From NCBI GenBank assembly GCA_964423745.1, contig CAYRGG010000119.1, positions 1 to 6,576 of the forward strand: a stretch of DNA of 6,576 nucleotides. The letters run 5' to 3'. Under the pieces are notes generated by a model. That model made no database searches and was not told the DNA's origin. It saw only the letters and a program-made list of their open reading frames with translations. A program made the position numbers and the translations under genes. Within the stretch, counting starts at the first letter, position 1; the number at the start of each line of letters is the position of its first letter. Source of the DNA: CAYRGG01 sp964423745. GTDB lineage: Bacteria > Pseudomonadota > Gammaproteobacteria > Competibacterales > Competibacteraceae. Shown here piece after piece: positions 1 to 5,029 of the stretch.

Positions 1-2
1 TG

Positions 3-143
3 CATTGAGCGTCAGCGTTTTACAAAGAAGTGGATTATTTCTGCACTTGTGACGATAGGCTACTGAAAAAAGGTAAAAAATTAAATAAACTCAGCATAAA
101 GATTGTATCTCCGCTTCAGTTAGTTGCAGAGGTGGCACCATGA
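3..143 (+). pseudogene. C-terminal end of a PIN-domain (VapC-like) toxin gene, interrupted by an in-frame TGA
   Basis: The frame ending at the TGA of 141-143 reads VDYFCTCDDRLLKKGKKLNK followed by a segment ending in KIVSPLQLVAEVAP. This resembles the C-terminal end of PIN-domain ribonucleases, where a strand leads to a T-x-D-D acidic motif and an LLKKG/A helix. Just upstream the frame reads H-stop-A-S-A, with TGA at 6-8, where PIN proteins commonly have an H-(I/L)-A-x-A motif. The remains therefore look like a toxin gene broken by a nonsense change or small indel. The stop overlaps the ATG of the next gene (ATGA, 140-143), as in translationally coupled toxin-antitoxin pairs. The domain is recognised from pattern memory on about 45 residues, and the rest of the gene lies outside the window, so an intact frame cannot be excluded if the TGA is a sequencing error. 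Confidence 0.5.
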
Positions 144-352
144 GCATAGAAATCCGTCCTTTATCGGAACTTAATCAGCAAGCCACGGAGCTGTTAGTTC
201 GTGAAATGGGCATCGTCGATGCTCTTCGATTCCTAAGTCAATTCAGCAGTGGTTCGGGCGATTACACGAAAGAACGACAGCAGTGGTGTGATGATTTAAT
301 GCTTGAACAGATTACAACAGAAATTAAAGCAAAGAAAAAACAGCGCACATAA
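140..352 (+). CDS. Small conserved protein, probable antitoxin partner of the upstream PIN toxin
   Basis: This 70-residue soluble protein starts at ATG 140, with a good ribosome site (AGAGG, 128-132, 7 nt spacing), and overlaps the preceding PIN-like frame by four bases (ATGA). I recognise the general pattern, MG-(I/V)-V-D-x-x-RFL-x-QF-x-x-G-x-G-DYT-x-ER followed by a short helix and a basic tail, as a widespread small family of unknown function. I cannot name a characterised member. The overlap with a PIN-type toxin end and its place in an integron cassette suggest it is the antitoxin of the pair; that is inference from context. The TAA stop (350-352) lies in the 1L box of the attC, as in cassettes 5, 7 and 8. 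The gene appears intact although its upstream neighbour looks broken. Confidence 0.75.
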   Translation: MSIEIRPLSELNQQATELLVREMGIVDALRFLSQFSSGSGDYTKERQQWCDDLMLEQITTEIKAKKKQRT

Positions 353-409
353 CCCGACGCTCAACCGGACGCGTTGCTTCGCGCCGCGCCGGTTAGCTTG
401 GCGTTGGAC
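347..409 (+). other. attC: attC site 1 (63 bp, family A)
   Basis: The 1L box ACATAAC (347-353) and 1R box GTTGGAC (403-409) enclose imperfect inverted arms, CTCAACCGGACGCG on the left and CGCGCCGGTTAG on the right, around a TTGCTT loop. Pairing leaves C362 and A369 unpaired in the left arm. On the bottom strand these are a G and a T, matching the extrahelical G and T that IntI integrases are known to read in folded attC. Confidence 0.93.
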
Positions 410-439
410 AATTTCATCAGCAGCGTAGGTGCGTCGTTG

Positions 440-445
440 TACAAT
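440..445 (+). promoter_or_regulatory. Putative -10 box (TACAAT) for a leaderless brnT-like transcript
   Basis: TACAAT matches five of six bases of the sigma-70 -10 consensus. It ends exactly 7 nt before the ATG at 453, so transcription would start at or next to the start codon. The -35 match at normal spacing is weak (TCAGCA at 417-422). No Shine-Dalgarno sequence precedes the ATG. The same arrangement recurs before 4336 and 5030. Confidence 0.5.
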
Positions 446-452
446 CAGCAGC

Positions 453-737
453 ATGAAGATTCATGAGATTATCTGGCCTGAAGATCGGATTGATCATATT
501 GCGCGTCATAATGTAACTCCTGAAGAAGTCGAAGAAGTGTGTTTTAGTCGGCCGCTGGTACAGCGAGCAAAATTTGAGGGTCACAATCCTGTCTATTATG
601 TGCTTGGAAAGACGGCATCGGGCCGTTACTTATTTTGTGTAGTGATACAATTTCCCGATGATAAAGGTTATCCAGTCACCGCACGGCCGATGACGCGCAA
701 AGAGAAACGAAGGTTTACGAAATGGAAAAGACGATGA
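453..737 (+). CDS. brnT: BrnT-type ribonuclease toxin
   Basis: This 94-residue protein has the BrnT fold signature. An N-terminal IIWPEDRIDHIARHNVTPEEVEEVCF segment corresponds to the family's W-D-x-x-K/R...KHGVSFEEA block. A central VLGKTASGRYLFCVV strand follows, then a C-terminal ARPMTRKEKRRF, the family's A-R-x-(M/A)-T-x-x-E-(R/K)-R-x-(Y/F) block. BrnT proteins are RelE-fold ribonucleases that halt growth by cutting RNA and are held inactive by the downstream BrnA antitoxin. I chose ATG 453 over an in-frame GTG at 429 because the family starts there and a -10 box lies at 440-445. No ribosome site is visible. The antitoxin gene overlaps its 3' end. The conserved basic and aromatic positions look intact, so the toxin is probably active. 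Confidence 0.86.
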   Translation: MKIHEIIWPEDRIDHIARHNVTPEEVEEVCFSRPLVQRAKFEGHNPVYYVLGKTASGRYLFCVVIQFPDDKGYPVTARPMTRKEKRRFTKWKRR

Positions 738-997
738 AGACGCAAAAACTTCCTAAAACTGACTCCATTGAAGAGCTGGCTCGATTTTGGGATACCCATG
801 ATATAACTGACTTTGACGGCCAGTTAGAAGAAATCACAGAATCTGTTTTTGAACGTAAACCAGAAACAGTTATGAAAATTCATTTACAACCTCAAGAGAT
901 TAACGCAATCAAACGCATTGCCAAATCGAGAGGGGTTGGTCAGGAAGCATTGATTCGAGAATGGGTGGTTGAAAGGCTGCATAAGGCTCAAGCTTGA
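722..997 (+). CDS. brnA: BrnA/CopG-type antitoxin
   Basis: This 91-residue protein has two parts. The N-terminal LPKTDSIEELARFWDTHDITDFD motif is typical of CopG-type antitoxins paired with BrnT toxins. A C-terminal ribbon-helix-helix (roughly residues 49-88, VMKIHLQPQEINAIKRIAKS onward to LIREWVVERL) should bind operator DNA as a dimer. The acidic middle (QLEEITESVFERKPE) probably contacts the basic toxin. Two starts are possible: ATG 722, with AAGG at 710-713 at 8 nt spacing and a 16-bp overlap with the toxin, or ATG 734 (MKTQKLPK), which forms an ATGA overlap and fits the usual family N-terminus. Either way the pair is translationally coupled and the antitoxin probably represses the shared promoter. 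Confidence 0.86.
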   Translation: MEKTMKTQKLPKTDSIEELARFWDTHDITDFDGQLEEITESVFERKPETVMKIHLQPQEINAIKRIAKSRGVGQEALIREWVVERLHKAQA

Positions 998-1001
998 CTT
1001 T

Positions 1002-1075
1002 GTCTAACCACCAAATCAACCTGACCGCCATCGTCGCTAGCGCTCCTTGGCGGCAGGTTATTTGGAGCGTTAGCA
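1002..1075 (+). other. attC: attC site 2 (74 bp, family B)
   Basis: The 1L box is GTCTAAC (1002-1008) and the boundary box G|TTAGCA (1069-1075). The arms are CCAAATCAACCTGACCGCC (from 1011) and GGCGGCAGGTTATTTGG (1050-1066). Pairing leaves C1017 and A1024 extrahelical, a G and a T on the bottom strand. Cassette 2 starts TTGGAC, which differs from the complement of this 1L at one base. The arms are unrelated to family A attC sites apart from the boxes. Confidence 0.93.
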
Positions 1076-1099
1076 GTTTTAAACAGGTCACTGAAATCC

Positions 1100-2887
1100 A
1101 TGAGACTTGAAAACCCAGACACAGACAAGATCCAAATCCTAATCAATCCGATCGAAAACCATGGTTTGTACAGCAGCCACAATCGTTTTCTCTACTATTT
1201 ATCGCTGTTCATTCTCAAGACAGGTGTTCCTTGCAAAAACAAACGCTTAGTTCGTAGCCTGATACTTGGAACCTTCGCAAAAGTAGTTGAAGCGGCCAAA
1301 CTTGAAGCGGATAAAATTGCTGCTGCTCCCATCGGGAAGGTTACAGTCCGTAAATCGACCCACGCTGATTCCGATAACCCTGCTCGGAACGCGATGAACA
1401 GAATAAGACAACATTTTGCTGTAAGGGTCTTCCTGGAAGATCCCGAGTGTGAACAGGTTGCCGACTTGGTTAGACGGTACATCGAAACTTGTCAACTGTC
1501 GACATATGAGTATACGAATAGCAGAGTATCCGAAAAACTCAATCTGAATTTCGATGACCAAGAGTTGCTGCCGGACTATCCGAATTTATGGTTAGCCTTC
1601 TATTTCAGCGAACTGCTGTATTTTCTTCTAACCGACGAATTCGAGGCAAGAATCGCCCGGCGTAAGATATATTTATACCCAAACCCAGAACGAGAATTTG
1701 CGTTTCGGCGACATTGGTTAGCAGAAACGTCTGAGTTTACCTCTACCCTTAGTGATCTTGTCACATTGAAATCCAAAGACCACTTCATTCGTTACCCTTA
1801 TATCACGCTAGAAAACTCAGCGGATGTTGTAGAAAAACTGCTGGATAAAGTATTTTCACTTCAATCACACATGCTGAGCGAAGAACTTCAACAGAGCCGA
1901 GATTTCAAGACTTTGAAGGAAATCGTTCTATTTGCGGCTTGCGTCGAGTGTGTATCATACTTAGATAACGATATCCCTGAATCGTTTTTTCGACGAAGAA
2001 CTAGCATTAGGGATGAAACAATAAATAAGCTGATAACGGCTCTCCAAAGGAGGCGTACGAATAGATCGATATCCGCGCTGAAGGGATTCGTTGTATACGA
2101 GGATAGGTTTTTTAAGAGAGGTACACAGAAGTTCAAGTTTGGGCTGAAGAGGCTAGCGGGCACAGTGTTACAGGAAAGTCTGACCGAATTAAAGGACCCA
2201 AAGGGAGATATTGGTAAATCGTTTGAGGCAGACTATATTCTCAACTACCTAAAAGGTCTAAATTACTTCGGGTACGAAGCCCATGGAGAGCTCAAGCCGG
2301 CACCGGCGGCACGGATAAAAGGATACGACATTGACTTAGTATTGAAGAATACCAAAGAAAATCTGTTTTTGTTCATACAGGTAAAATACTGGTTCTCCAA
2401 TCTACCAGTGTACTTAGACGAACAAATAAGATTCTTCAATAGCGACAAGGTGCAAGATGCGGTAGTTCGCCAGTTGATTACATTGAAAGAAAATATCGAA
2501 AATGCGGAAATTCGAGAGAGATTGTTAGCGTGTGGTCTGGCAGATGCTAGAAAAGAGAATAGCTACTTCATATTGTTGCACAATGTGCCATTCTTAAACT
2601 TTTACGAATTATCAGGAGTGATATTCTATGAATGGAATGTATTCCGAAATCTGCTGCAACAAGGCAGGGTGTTCGTTCAAGAGTTTGAGGGCGGCCGTGA
2701 AAAATCACTTAGCCATGTTAACGCTGTTGAAAAAGTTCCGGTGCATAGGCCAACCGAACTAATCGATAGTTATTTGGCGAGAGATGATGTAGTCGGCCAA
2801 TCCGTAATGGCCAACTGGTCTCTTCATAACAGGGCTTTGAGTTACTTTGCGTTGGATGGTGTGAGCTTTGCGGTTCGAGCGTTCTAG
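1100..2887 (+). CDS. Large cassette protein with a Q-variant PD-(D/E)XK nuclease-like domain; possible defence gene
   Basis: This 595-residue soluble protein fills cassette 3 alone, which is unusually long for a cassette gene. I do not recognise the protein as a whole. Its C-terminal third shows a restriction-endonuclease-like core: a helix with E376 (GKSFEADYILNYLKGLNYFG), then KGYDIDLVL with D410 and D412, 14 residues, and the strand FIQVKYWF with Q427 and K429. The D...QxK form is known from Mrr-like nucleases, where Gln replaces the usual Glu. The N-terminal 350 residues are mixed helical with no motif I can name, and the last 150 follow the nuclease core. No partner gene, signal peptide or membrane segment is seen. 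The start at ATG 1100 has only a weak AGGT (1085-1088) upstream. A role in restricting phage or plasmid DNA is plausible but inferred. A degenerate, non-catalytic core is the main alternative. Confidence 0.82.
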   Translation: MRLENPDTDKIQILINPIENHGLYSSHNRFLYYLSLFILKTGVPCKNKRLVRSLILGTFAKVVEAAKLEADKIAAAPIGKVTVRKSTHADSDNPARNAMNRIRQHFAVRVFLEDPECEQVADLVRRYIETCQLSTYEYTNSRVSEKLNLNFDDQELLPDYPNLWLAFYFSELLYFLLTDEFEARIARRKIYLYPNPEREFAFRRHWLAETSEFTSTLSDLVTLKSKDHFIRYPYITLENSADVVEKLLDKVFSLQSHMLSEELQQSRDFKTLKEIVLFAACVECVSYLDNDIPESFFRRRTSIRDETINKLITALQRRRTNRSISALKGFVVYEDRFFKRGTQKFKFGLKRLAGTVLQESLTELKDPKGDIGKSFEADYILNYLKGLNYFGYEAHGELKPAPAARIKGYDIDLVLKNTKENLFLFIQVKYWFSNLPVYLDEQIRFFNSDKVQDAVVRQLITLKENIENAEIRERLLACGLADARKENSYFILLHNVPFLNFYELSGVIFYEWNVFRNLLQQGRVFVQEFEGGREKSLSHVNAVEKVPVHRPTELIDSYLARDDVVGQSVMANWSLHNRALSYFALDGVSFAVRAF

Positions 2888-2890
2888 AAC

Positions 2891-2964
2891 TGCTAACAAC
2901 CAAATCAACCTGACCGCCATCGTCGCTAGTGCGCCTCGGCGGCAGGTTATTTGGGGCGTTAGGT
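2891..2964 (+). other. attC: attC site 3 (74 bp, family B)
   Basis: The 1L box TGCTAAC (2891-2897) is the exact complement of the G|TTAGCA that begins this cassette at 1069-1075, which proves the cassette unit. The boundary box is G|TTAGGT (2958-2964). The arms are nearly identical to those of attC 2 and differ mainly around the loop. C2906 and A2913 are the expected extrahelical bases. Confidence 0.94.
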
Positions 2965-2967
2965 GTC

Positions 2968-2992
2968 ACTCGATGCTCTCGTAGAGGCGAGT
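2968..2992 (+). promoter_or_regulatory. Stem-loop in the leader of the membrane-protein cassette
   Basis: ACTCG (2968-2972) pairs with CGAGT (2988-2992), and within it CTCT (2976-2979) pairs with AGAG (2983-2986) around a CGT loop. A T-rich stretch (CTTTTGTT) follows, directly before the ATG at 3001. The stem holds the only ribosome-site-like sequence (AGAGG, 2983-2987), so it could limit translation or act as a weak terminator against read-through. It also contains a three-codon ATG CTC TCG TAG frame. Confidence 0.35.
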
Positions 2993-3000
2993 CTTTTGTT

Positions 3001-3213
3001 ATGAGAATTCAGAGCTGGTTCGGAAGAACATTTGCTTGGGCAGAAATAGCACGAGACAGATTCCTTCAGTTGCCGACTTATGCCAAAATTCTGGCAGGTT
3101 TGGTGGTTCCCCTTCTGATTAAAATACCTTTGACCTTCTCGATATACGTAGGATCAATTAACTACAGCAGGAAGTATAAGACTCGAGTAGCTTCTGAAGA
3201 CGCGATTCATTAG
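3001..3213 (+). CDS. Small single-pass membrane protein, unknown function
   Basis: The product is 70 residues: an amphipathic basic N-terminus (RIQSWFGRTFAWAEIARDRF), one hydrophobic segment at about residues 28-50 (AKILAGLVVPLLIKIPLTFS onward) and a short polar tail. I do not recognise it. ATG 3001 is used because the only earlier in-frame start, GTG 2929, lies inside attC 3. The next gene begins 6 nt after the TAG stop in the same reading frame, separated only by TAG GAC TAT. The two may therefore be one 320-residue protein split by an amber codon, or a coupled pair acting together in the membrane. An AGGA ribosome site overlapping the stop favours two separate genes. Confidence 0.6.
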   Translation: MRIQSWFGRTFAWAEIARDRFLQLPTYAKILAGLVVPLLIKIPLTFSIYVGSINYSRKYKTRVASEDAIH

Positions 3214-3219
3214 GACTAT

Positions 3220-3963
3220 ATGGAAATAGCGCTTTTGGCCGATTTTGTAAAAGCGAACTTTACGAGCACCACATTGTTTGTTCTCGTTGTTTTGATATTG
3301 TCCGAGTTTATTGACGTTAAAGGCGAAAAATGTGACGGAAATAAAATTTCGCTTTGGAGTAAAATGAAGGTGACTGTTGCTGGCTGGGTGAATGACCTCA
3401 GCAAAAGTAAGACTGTGGTTGGCAAACTCATTTCTATGTTTGCAAAGGTTATAGCCTATTTGTGGATTTGCTCGCTGGTGATGGGTTGGGCGGGAAACTA
3501 TACGCTAGACGAAGGACTGTCTTACTGGTTGACGATATGTGCGCTTTTGATTATTCCTATAGCCCTCGGGTCTACCGTCTTCTACAGTCGAAGGTTTGCG
3601 TGGACGGTGGCACTGCCGATTCAAGTACTTCTAACATGTTCTGTGGTATATGCTTACTATGGTATTGCGGGGCTTCATGTAGAGCTTCTCAGGCGATTAG
3701 GGGTAGGCGGCGGAATTCCTATCGAAATTAGTATTCGCGAGATGGAAGGTGAGCCGTGTAAACTTTCTATTCTGGGATACTTGCTTAGCTCTGATAACGA
3801 AGAGGTGAGTGTCTACTTGCCAAGTCAGAACAGTGTGCTTGAGGTTCTTGCTAGTGATATATGCGTATCCTCACGAAAGCTAGGAGAGCCATCACTATTG
3901 CCTGGCTCCAGTTTATCTGATGGTGGTAAATTGAAAGCGAACGATTCCAGGGGTGGCTCCTAA
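3220..3963 (+). CDS. Four-pass membrane protein with a soluble C-terminal domain, unknown function
   Basis: This 247-residue protein has four predicted membrane segments at about 14-31, 73-91, 103-122 and 127-147, a basic loop between the first two, and a soluble tail of about 95 residues. The tail begins RLGVGGGIPIEISIREMEGE and has strand-like repeats (CKLSILGYLL, EEVSVYLPSQ). It ends in a low-complexity Ser/Gly-rich stretch. No known family is recognised. The start ATG 3220 has AGGA at 3212-3215, overlapping the preceding stop. It shares cassette 4a with the 70-residue membrane protein and was probably captured with it. The cassette's attC is reduced to a remnant at the stop codon, so the unit can probably no longer be excised alone. 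A membrane sensor or effector is only one of several possibilities. Confidence 0.78.
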   Translation: MEIALLADFVKANFTSTTLFVLVVLILSEFIDVKGEKCDGNKISLWSKMKVTVAGWVNDLSKSKTVVGKLISMFAKVIAYLWICSLVMGWAGNYTLDEGLSYWLTICALLIIPIALGSTVFYSRRFAWTVALPIQVLLTCSVVYAYYGIAGLHVELLRRLGVGGGIPIEISIREMEGEPCKLSILGYLLSSDNEEVSVYLPSQNSVLEVLASDICVSSRKLGEPSLLPGSSLSDGGKLKANDSRGGS

Positions 3964-3976
3964 TTAATAGTTAGGT
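3957..3976 (+). other. Collapsed attC remnant and cassette boundary
   Basis: TCCTAAT (3957-3963, resembling 1L ACCTAAC at five of seven bases) is followed six bases later by the core box G|TTAGGT (3970-3976). No arms lie between them. The box is the exact complement of the 1L of attC 4 (4230-4236), and a start codon follows 19 nt after it, the usual cassette arrangement. The simplest reading is an attC that lost its central hairpin and fused two cassettes. GTTAGGT also begins cassette 4a at 2958, so chance occurrence must be weighed. Confidence 0.5.
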
Positions 3977-3995
3977 GACAGCCAGAAGAATCAAG

Positions 3996-4220
3996 ATGGT
4001 GAAATTTCACACAGATATTGCTAGTTTCCCTGATTGCAGCAAGGTCGTTTTCGAGATATTTGTCGATGGCGAACAAATTGTCGAGATTAATCAAGAAGGC
4101 ACCGCGTTAGAACTCGAGATATACCCTAAGTGTGATGGTAGTCCTTGGCGTCTTCCGCTTGGCGAATTTGTCGGGCTACTCAAGAAGGCGAAACAAACCC
4201 TCTACGGCAGGCGGTCTTGA
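3996..4220 (+). CDS. Small conserved soluble protein of unknown function
   Basis: The product has 74 residues from ATG 3996. An in-frame GTG at 3975 would add seven residues, but it lies within the core recombination box and lacks a ribosome site, so I prefer the ATG. A weak AGAAG lies about 10 nt upstream of it. The pattern is an N-terminal FPDC segment, EIFVDGEQIVEINQEG, an acidic strand (ALELEIYP), then G-x-PWRLPLGEF and a final KKAKQTL helix. It resembles a small family often annotated as hypothetical in proteobacteria, of the form EI-x-x-DG-x-x-V-x-x-x-(S/N)QE...G-x-PWR-x-PL-x-x-F-x-x-x-x-x-x-AK. I recall the pattern but no established function. It is the only gene of cassette 4b, bounded by the remnant at 3970 and by attC 4. 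Confidence 0.78.
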   Translation: MVKFHTDIASFPDCSKVVFEIFVDGEQIVEINQEGTALELEIYPKCDGSPWRLPLGEFVGLLKKAKQTLYGRRS

Positions 4221-4229
4221 GCATATGCC

Positions 4230-4293
4230 ACCTAACCCGGCGCTCAACCGGACGCGTTGCTTCGCGCCCGGCGGGTTAGCTTAGTCGTTAGCC
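4230..4293 (+). other. attC: attC site 4 (64 bp, family A, hybrid arms)
   Basis: The 1L box ACCTAAC (4230-4236) is complementary to the boxes at both 2958 and 3970. The boundary is G|TTAGCC (4287-4293). Bases 4233-4268 match attC 1 (350-385) with one mismatch, while 4263-4282 are identical to attC 7 (6296-6315). The two halves therefore come from different subtypes, and the stem pairs less well than those of attC 1 or 7. Confidence 0.92.
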
Positions 4294-4319
4294 ATCTAAG
4301 CCACAAACGGCACACAACG

Positions 4320-4328
4320 TGCTACAAT
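4320..4328 (+). promoter_or_regulatory. Putative extended -10 promoter for a leaderless toxin transcript
   Basis: TGCTACAAT combines an extended -10 TG motif with TACAAT (4323-4328), which ends 7 nt before the ATG at 4336. The upstream GCCACA (4300-4305, 17 bp spacing) is a weak -35. No Shine-Dalgarno sequence is present between the box and the start codon. Confidence 0.55.
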
Positions 4329-4335
4329 TGGCGAC

Positions 4336-4614
4336 ATGAAGCCAATCTCGTGGAATCCGGAGAAGAACGCACGTCTGAAAGCTCAACGAGAGGTTTCTTT
4401 TGAAGATGTTGTGTTCCACATTATGGCCGGCGACATTCTCGACACTATTGACCATCCGAATCAGGAGCGTTATCCCGGTCAGCAAATTCACGTAATTGCT
4501 ATTGAGGAATATGTATATCTTGTTCCGTTTGTCGAGTCGGAAGATGAAGTCTTTTTGAAGACGATTATTCCAAGCCGGAAAGCTACCAAAACTTACCAAG
4601 GTGGCAATCAATGA
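4336..4614 (+). CDS. Divergent BrnT-like toxin
   Basis: The 92-residue product begins ISWNPEKNARLKAQREVSFEDVVFHIMAGD, the W-(D/N)-P-x-KN...R-x-(V/I)-SFEDV block of the BrnT superfamily. It continues with a Q-x-I-x-V-x-x-I-x-x-Y-V-Y-L-V-P-F strand pair and ends with FLKTIIPSRKATKTY. This C-terminal block differs from the A-R-x-x-T-x-x-E block of the gene at 453, so the two belong to distinct subgroups. By family relation it should be an RNA-cutting toxin neutralised by the product of the overlapping gene at 4611 (ATGA overlap). No ribosome site is seen before ATG 4336, consistent with a leaderless mRNA from the -10 box at 4323. The gene looks complete. The BrnT-like name rests on motif recall. 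Confidence 0.78.
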   Translation: MKPISWNPEKNARLKAQREVSFEDVVFHIMAGDILDTIDHPNQERYPGQQIHVIAIEEYVYLVPFVESEDEVFLKTIIPSRKATKTYQGGNQ

Positions 4615-4886
4615 GCAAGCTAGATAAAGAAGAACGCGAAATCCTGGAGGCGTTTGAGTCAGGTAACGTAACACGTTCCAAGGATGCAGCCGCTACCCAG
4701 AAACGGCATCGAGAATACGCTGAAGCCCTATTCCGAAAGGATGCCCGGATCAATATTCGGCTTCCTTCCAAGGATCTGCGTGCCCTACAGAAGAAAGCCC
4801 TTTCTGAAGGCATTCCATACCAAACTTTAATTGCCAGCATTCTTCACAAGTATGTTGAGGGTCGGTTACATGAAAATGGCGGCTAA
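4611..4886 (+). CDS. Ribbon-helix-helix antitoxin of the divergent BrnT-like pair
   Basis: This 91-residue protein opens with an acidic helix (KLDKEEREILEAFESGNV), the probable toxin-binding arm. Residues about 46-86 form a ribbon-helix-helix: strand INIRLPS, then helices KDLRALQKKALSEG and PYQTLIASILHKYVEGRL. This type of antitoxin is common beside small BrnT-like toxins. It should dimerise through the strand, bind its own promoter and sequester the toxin. ATG 4611 overlaps the toxin stop as ATGA, with AAGG at 4598-4601 upstream. The TAA stop (4884-4886) lies within the 1L box of attC 5, so excision of the cassette is built around its last codon. The annotation as antitoxin is firm from fold and context; the specific subfamily name is less sure. 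Confidence 0.82.
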   Translation: MSKLDKEEREILEAFESGNVTRSKDAAATQKRHREYAEALFRKDARINIRLPSKDLRALQKKALSEGIPYQTLIASILHKYVEGRLHENGG

Positions 4887-4944
4887 CAAGGCGCTCAACC
4901 GGACGCGGCGCTTCGCGCCACGCCGGTTAGCTTGGTTGTTGGGT
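4881..4944 (+). other. attC: attC site 5 (64 bp, family A)
   Basis: The 1L box GGCTAAC (4881-4887) is exactly complementary to G|TTAGCC at 4287-4293, the start of the same cassette. The boundary is G|TTGGGT (4938-4944). The arms contain CTCAACCGGACGC and GCCGGTTAGC with extrahelical C4896 and A4903. Confidence 0.94.
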
Positions 4945-4993
4945 TTAGAGATTTTGGGTTCCCGATCCGCAATATTGTAAGGAAAAGATACCC

Positions 4994-5021
4994 TTGACAT
5001 AGTACTCCATTGGAGTATTTT
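4994..5021 (+). promoter_or_regulatory. higBA promoter with operator palindrome in the spacer
   Basis: A perfect -35 box TTGACA (4994-4999) is followed after 16 bp by TATTTT (5016-5021). The spacer carries the inverted repeat TACTCC-ATT-GGAGTA (5003-5017), running into the -10 box. That is a natural operator for the HigA-type repressor encoded in the operon. The -10 box ends 8 nt before ATG 5030, so the transcript should begin at or within a base or two of the start codon. Confidence 0.75.
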
Positions 5022-5029
5022 TTCCACGT

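Noticed and set aside
119..125. GTTAGTT as a possible core box starting cassette 1
   Set aside because: It does not fit GTTRRRY, is not complementary to the 1L of attC 1 (ACATAAC), and lies inside the PIN-like frame.
429..452. GTG start at 429 that would add eight residues to the BrnT-like toxin
   Set aside because: The family N-terminus fits ATG 453, and the added codons run across the -10 box at 440-445.
1195..2448. Several minus-strand frames of 61-104 residues opposite the 595-residue gene
   Set aside because: They carry no recognisable domain, and the + strand frame is long, continuous and exactly bounded by cassette ends.
2929..3000. GTG start at 2929 for the 70-residue membrane protein
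   Set aside because: It lies inside attC 3, and the translated extension comes from recombination-site sequence.
3216..3431. Minus-strand 71-residue frame opposite the four-pass membrane gene
   Set aside because: It is a shadow of the + strand gene, which has a ribosome site, clear membrane segments and operon context.
3975..3995. GTG start at 3975 for the small conserved protein
   Set aside because: It overlaps the core recombination box and has no ribosome site; ATG 3996 has a weak one and a typical cassette leader length.
391..4280. GGTTAGC strings at 391, 4274 and similar places as cassette boundaries
   Set aside because: They are the inner right-arm (2R) boxes of attC sites; the true boundaries are the GTT boxes about 12 bp downstream.
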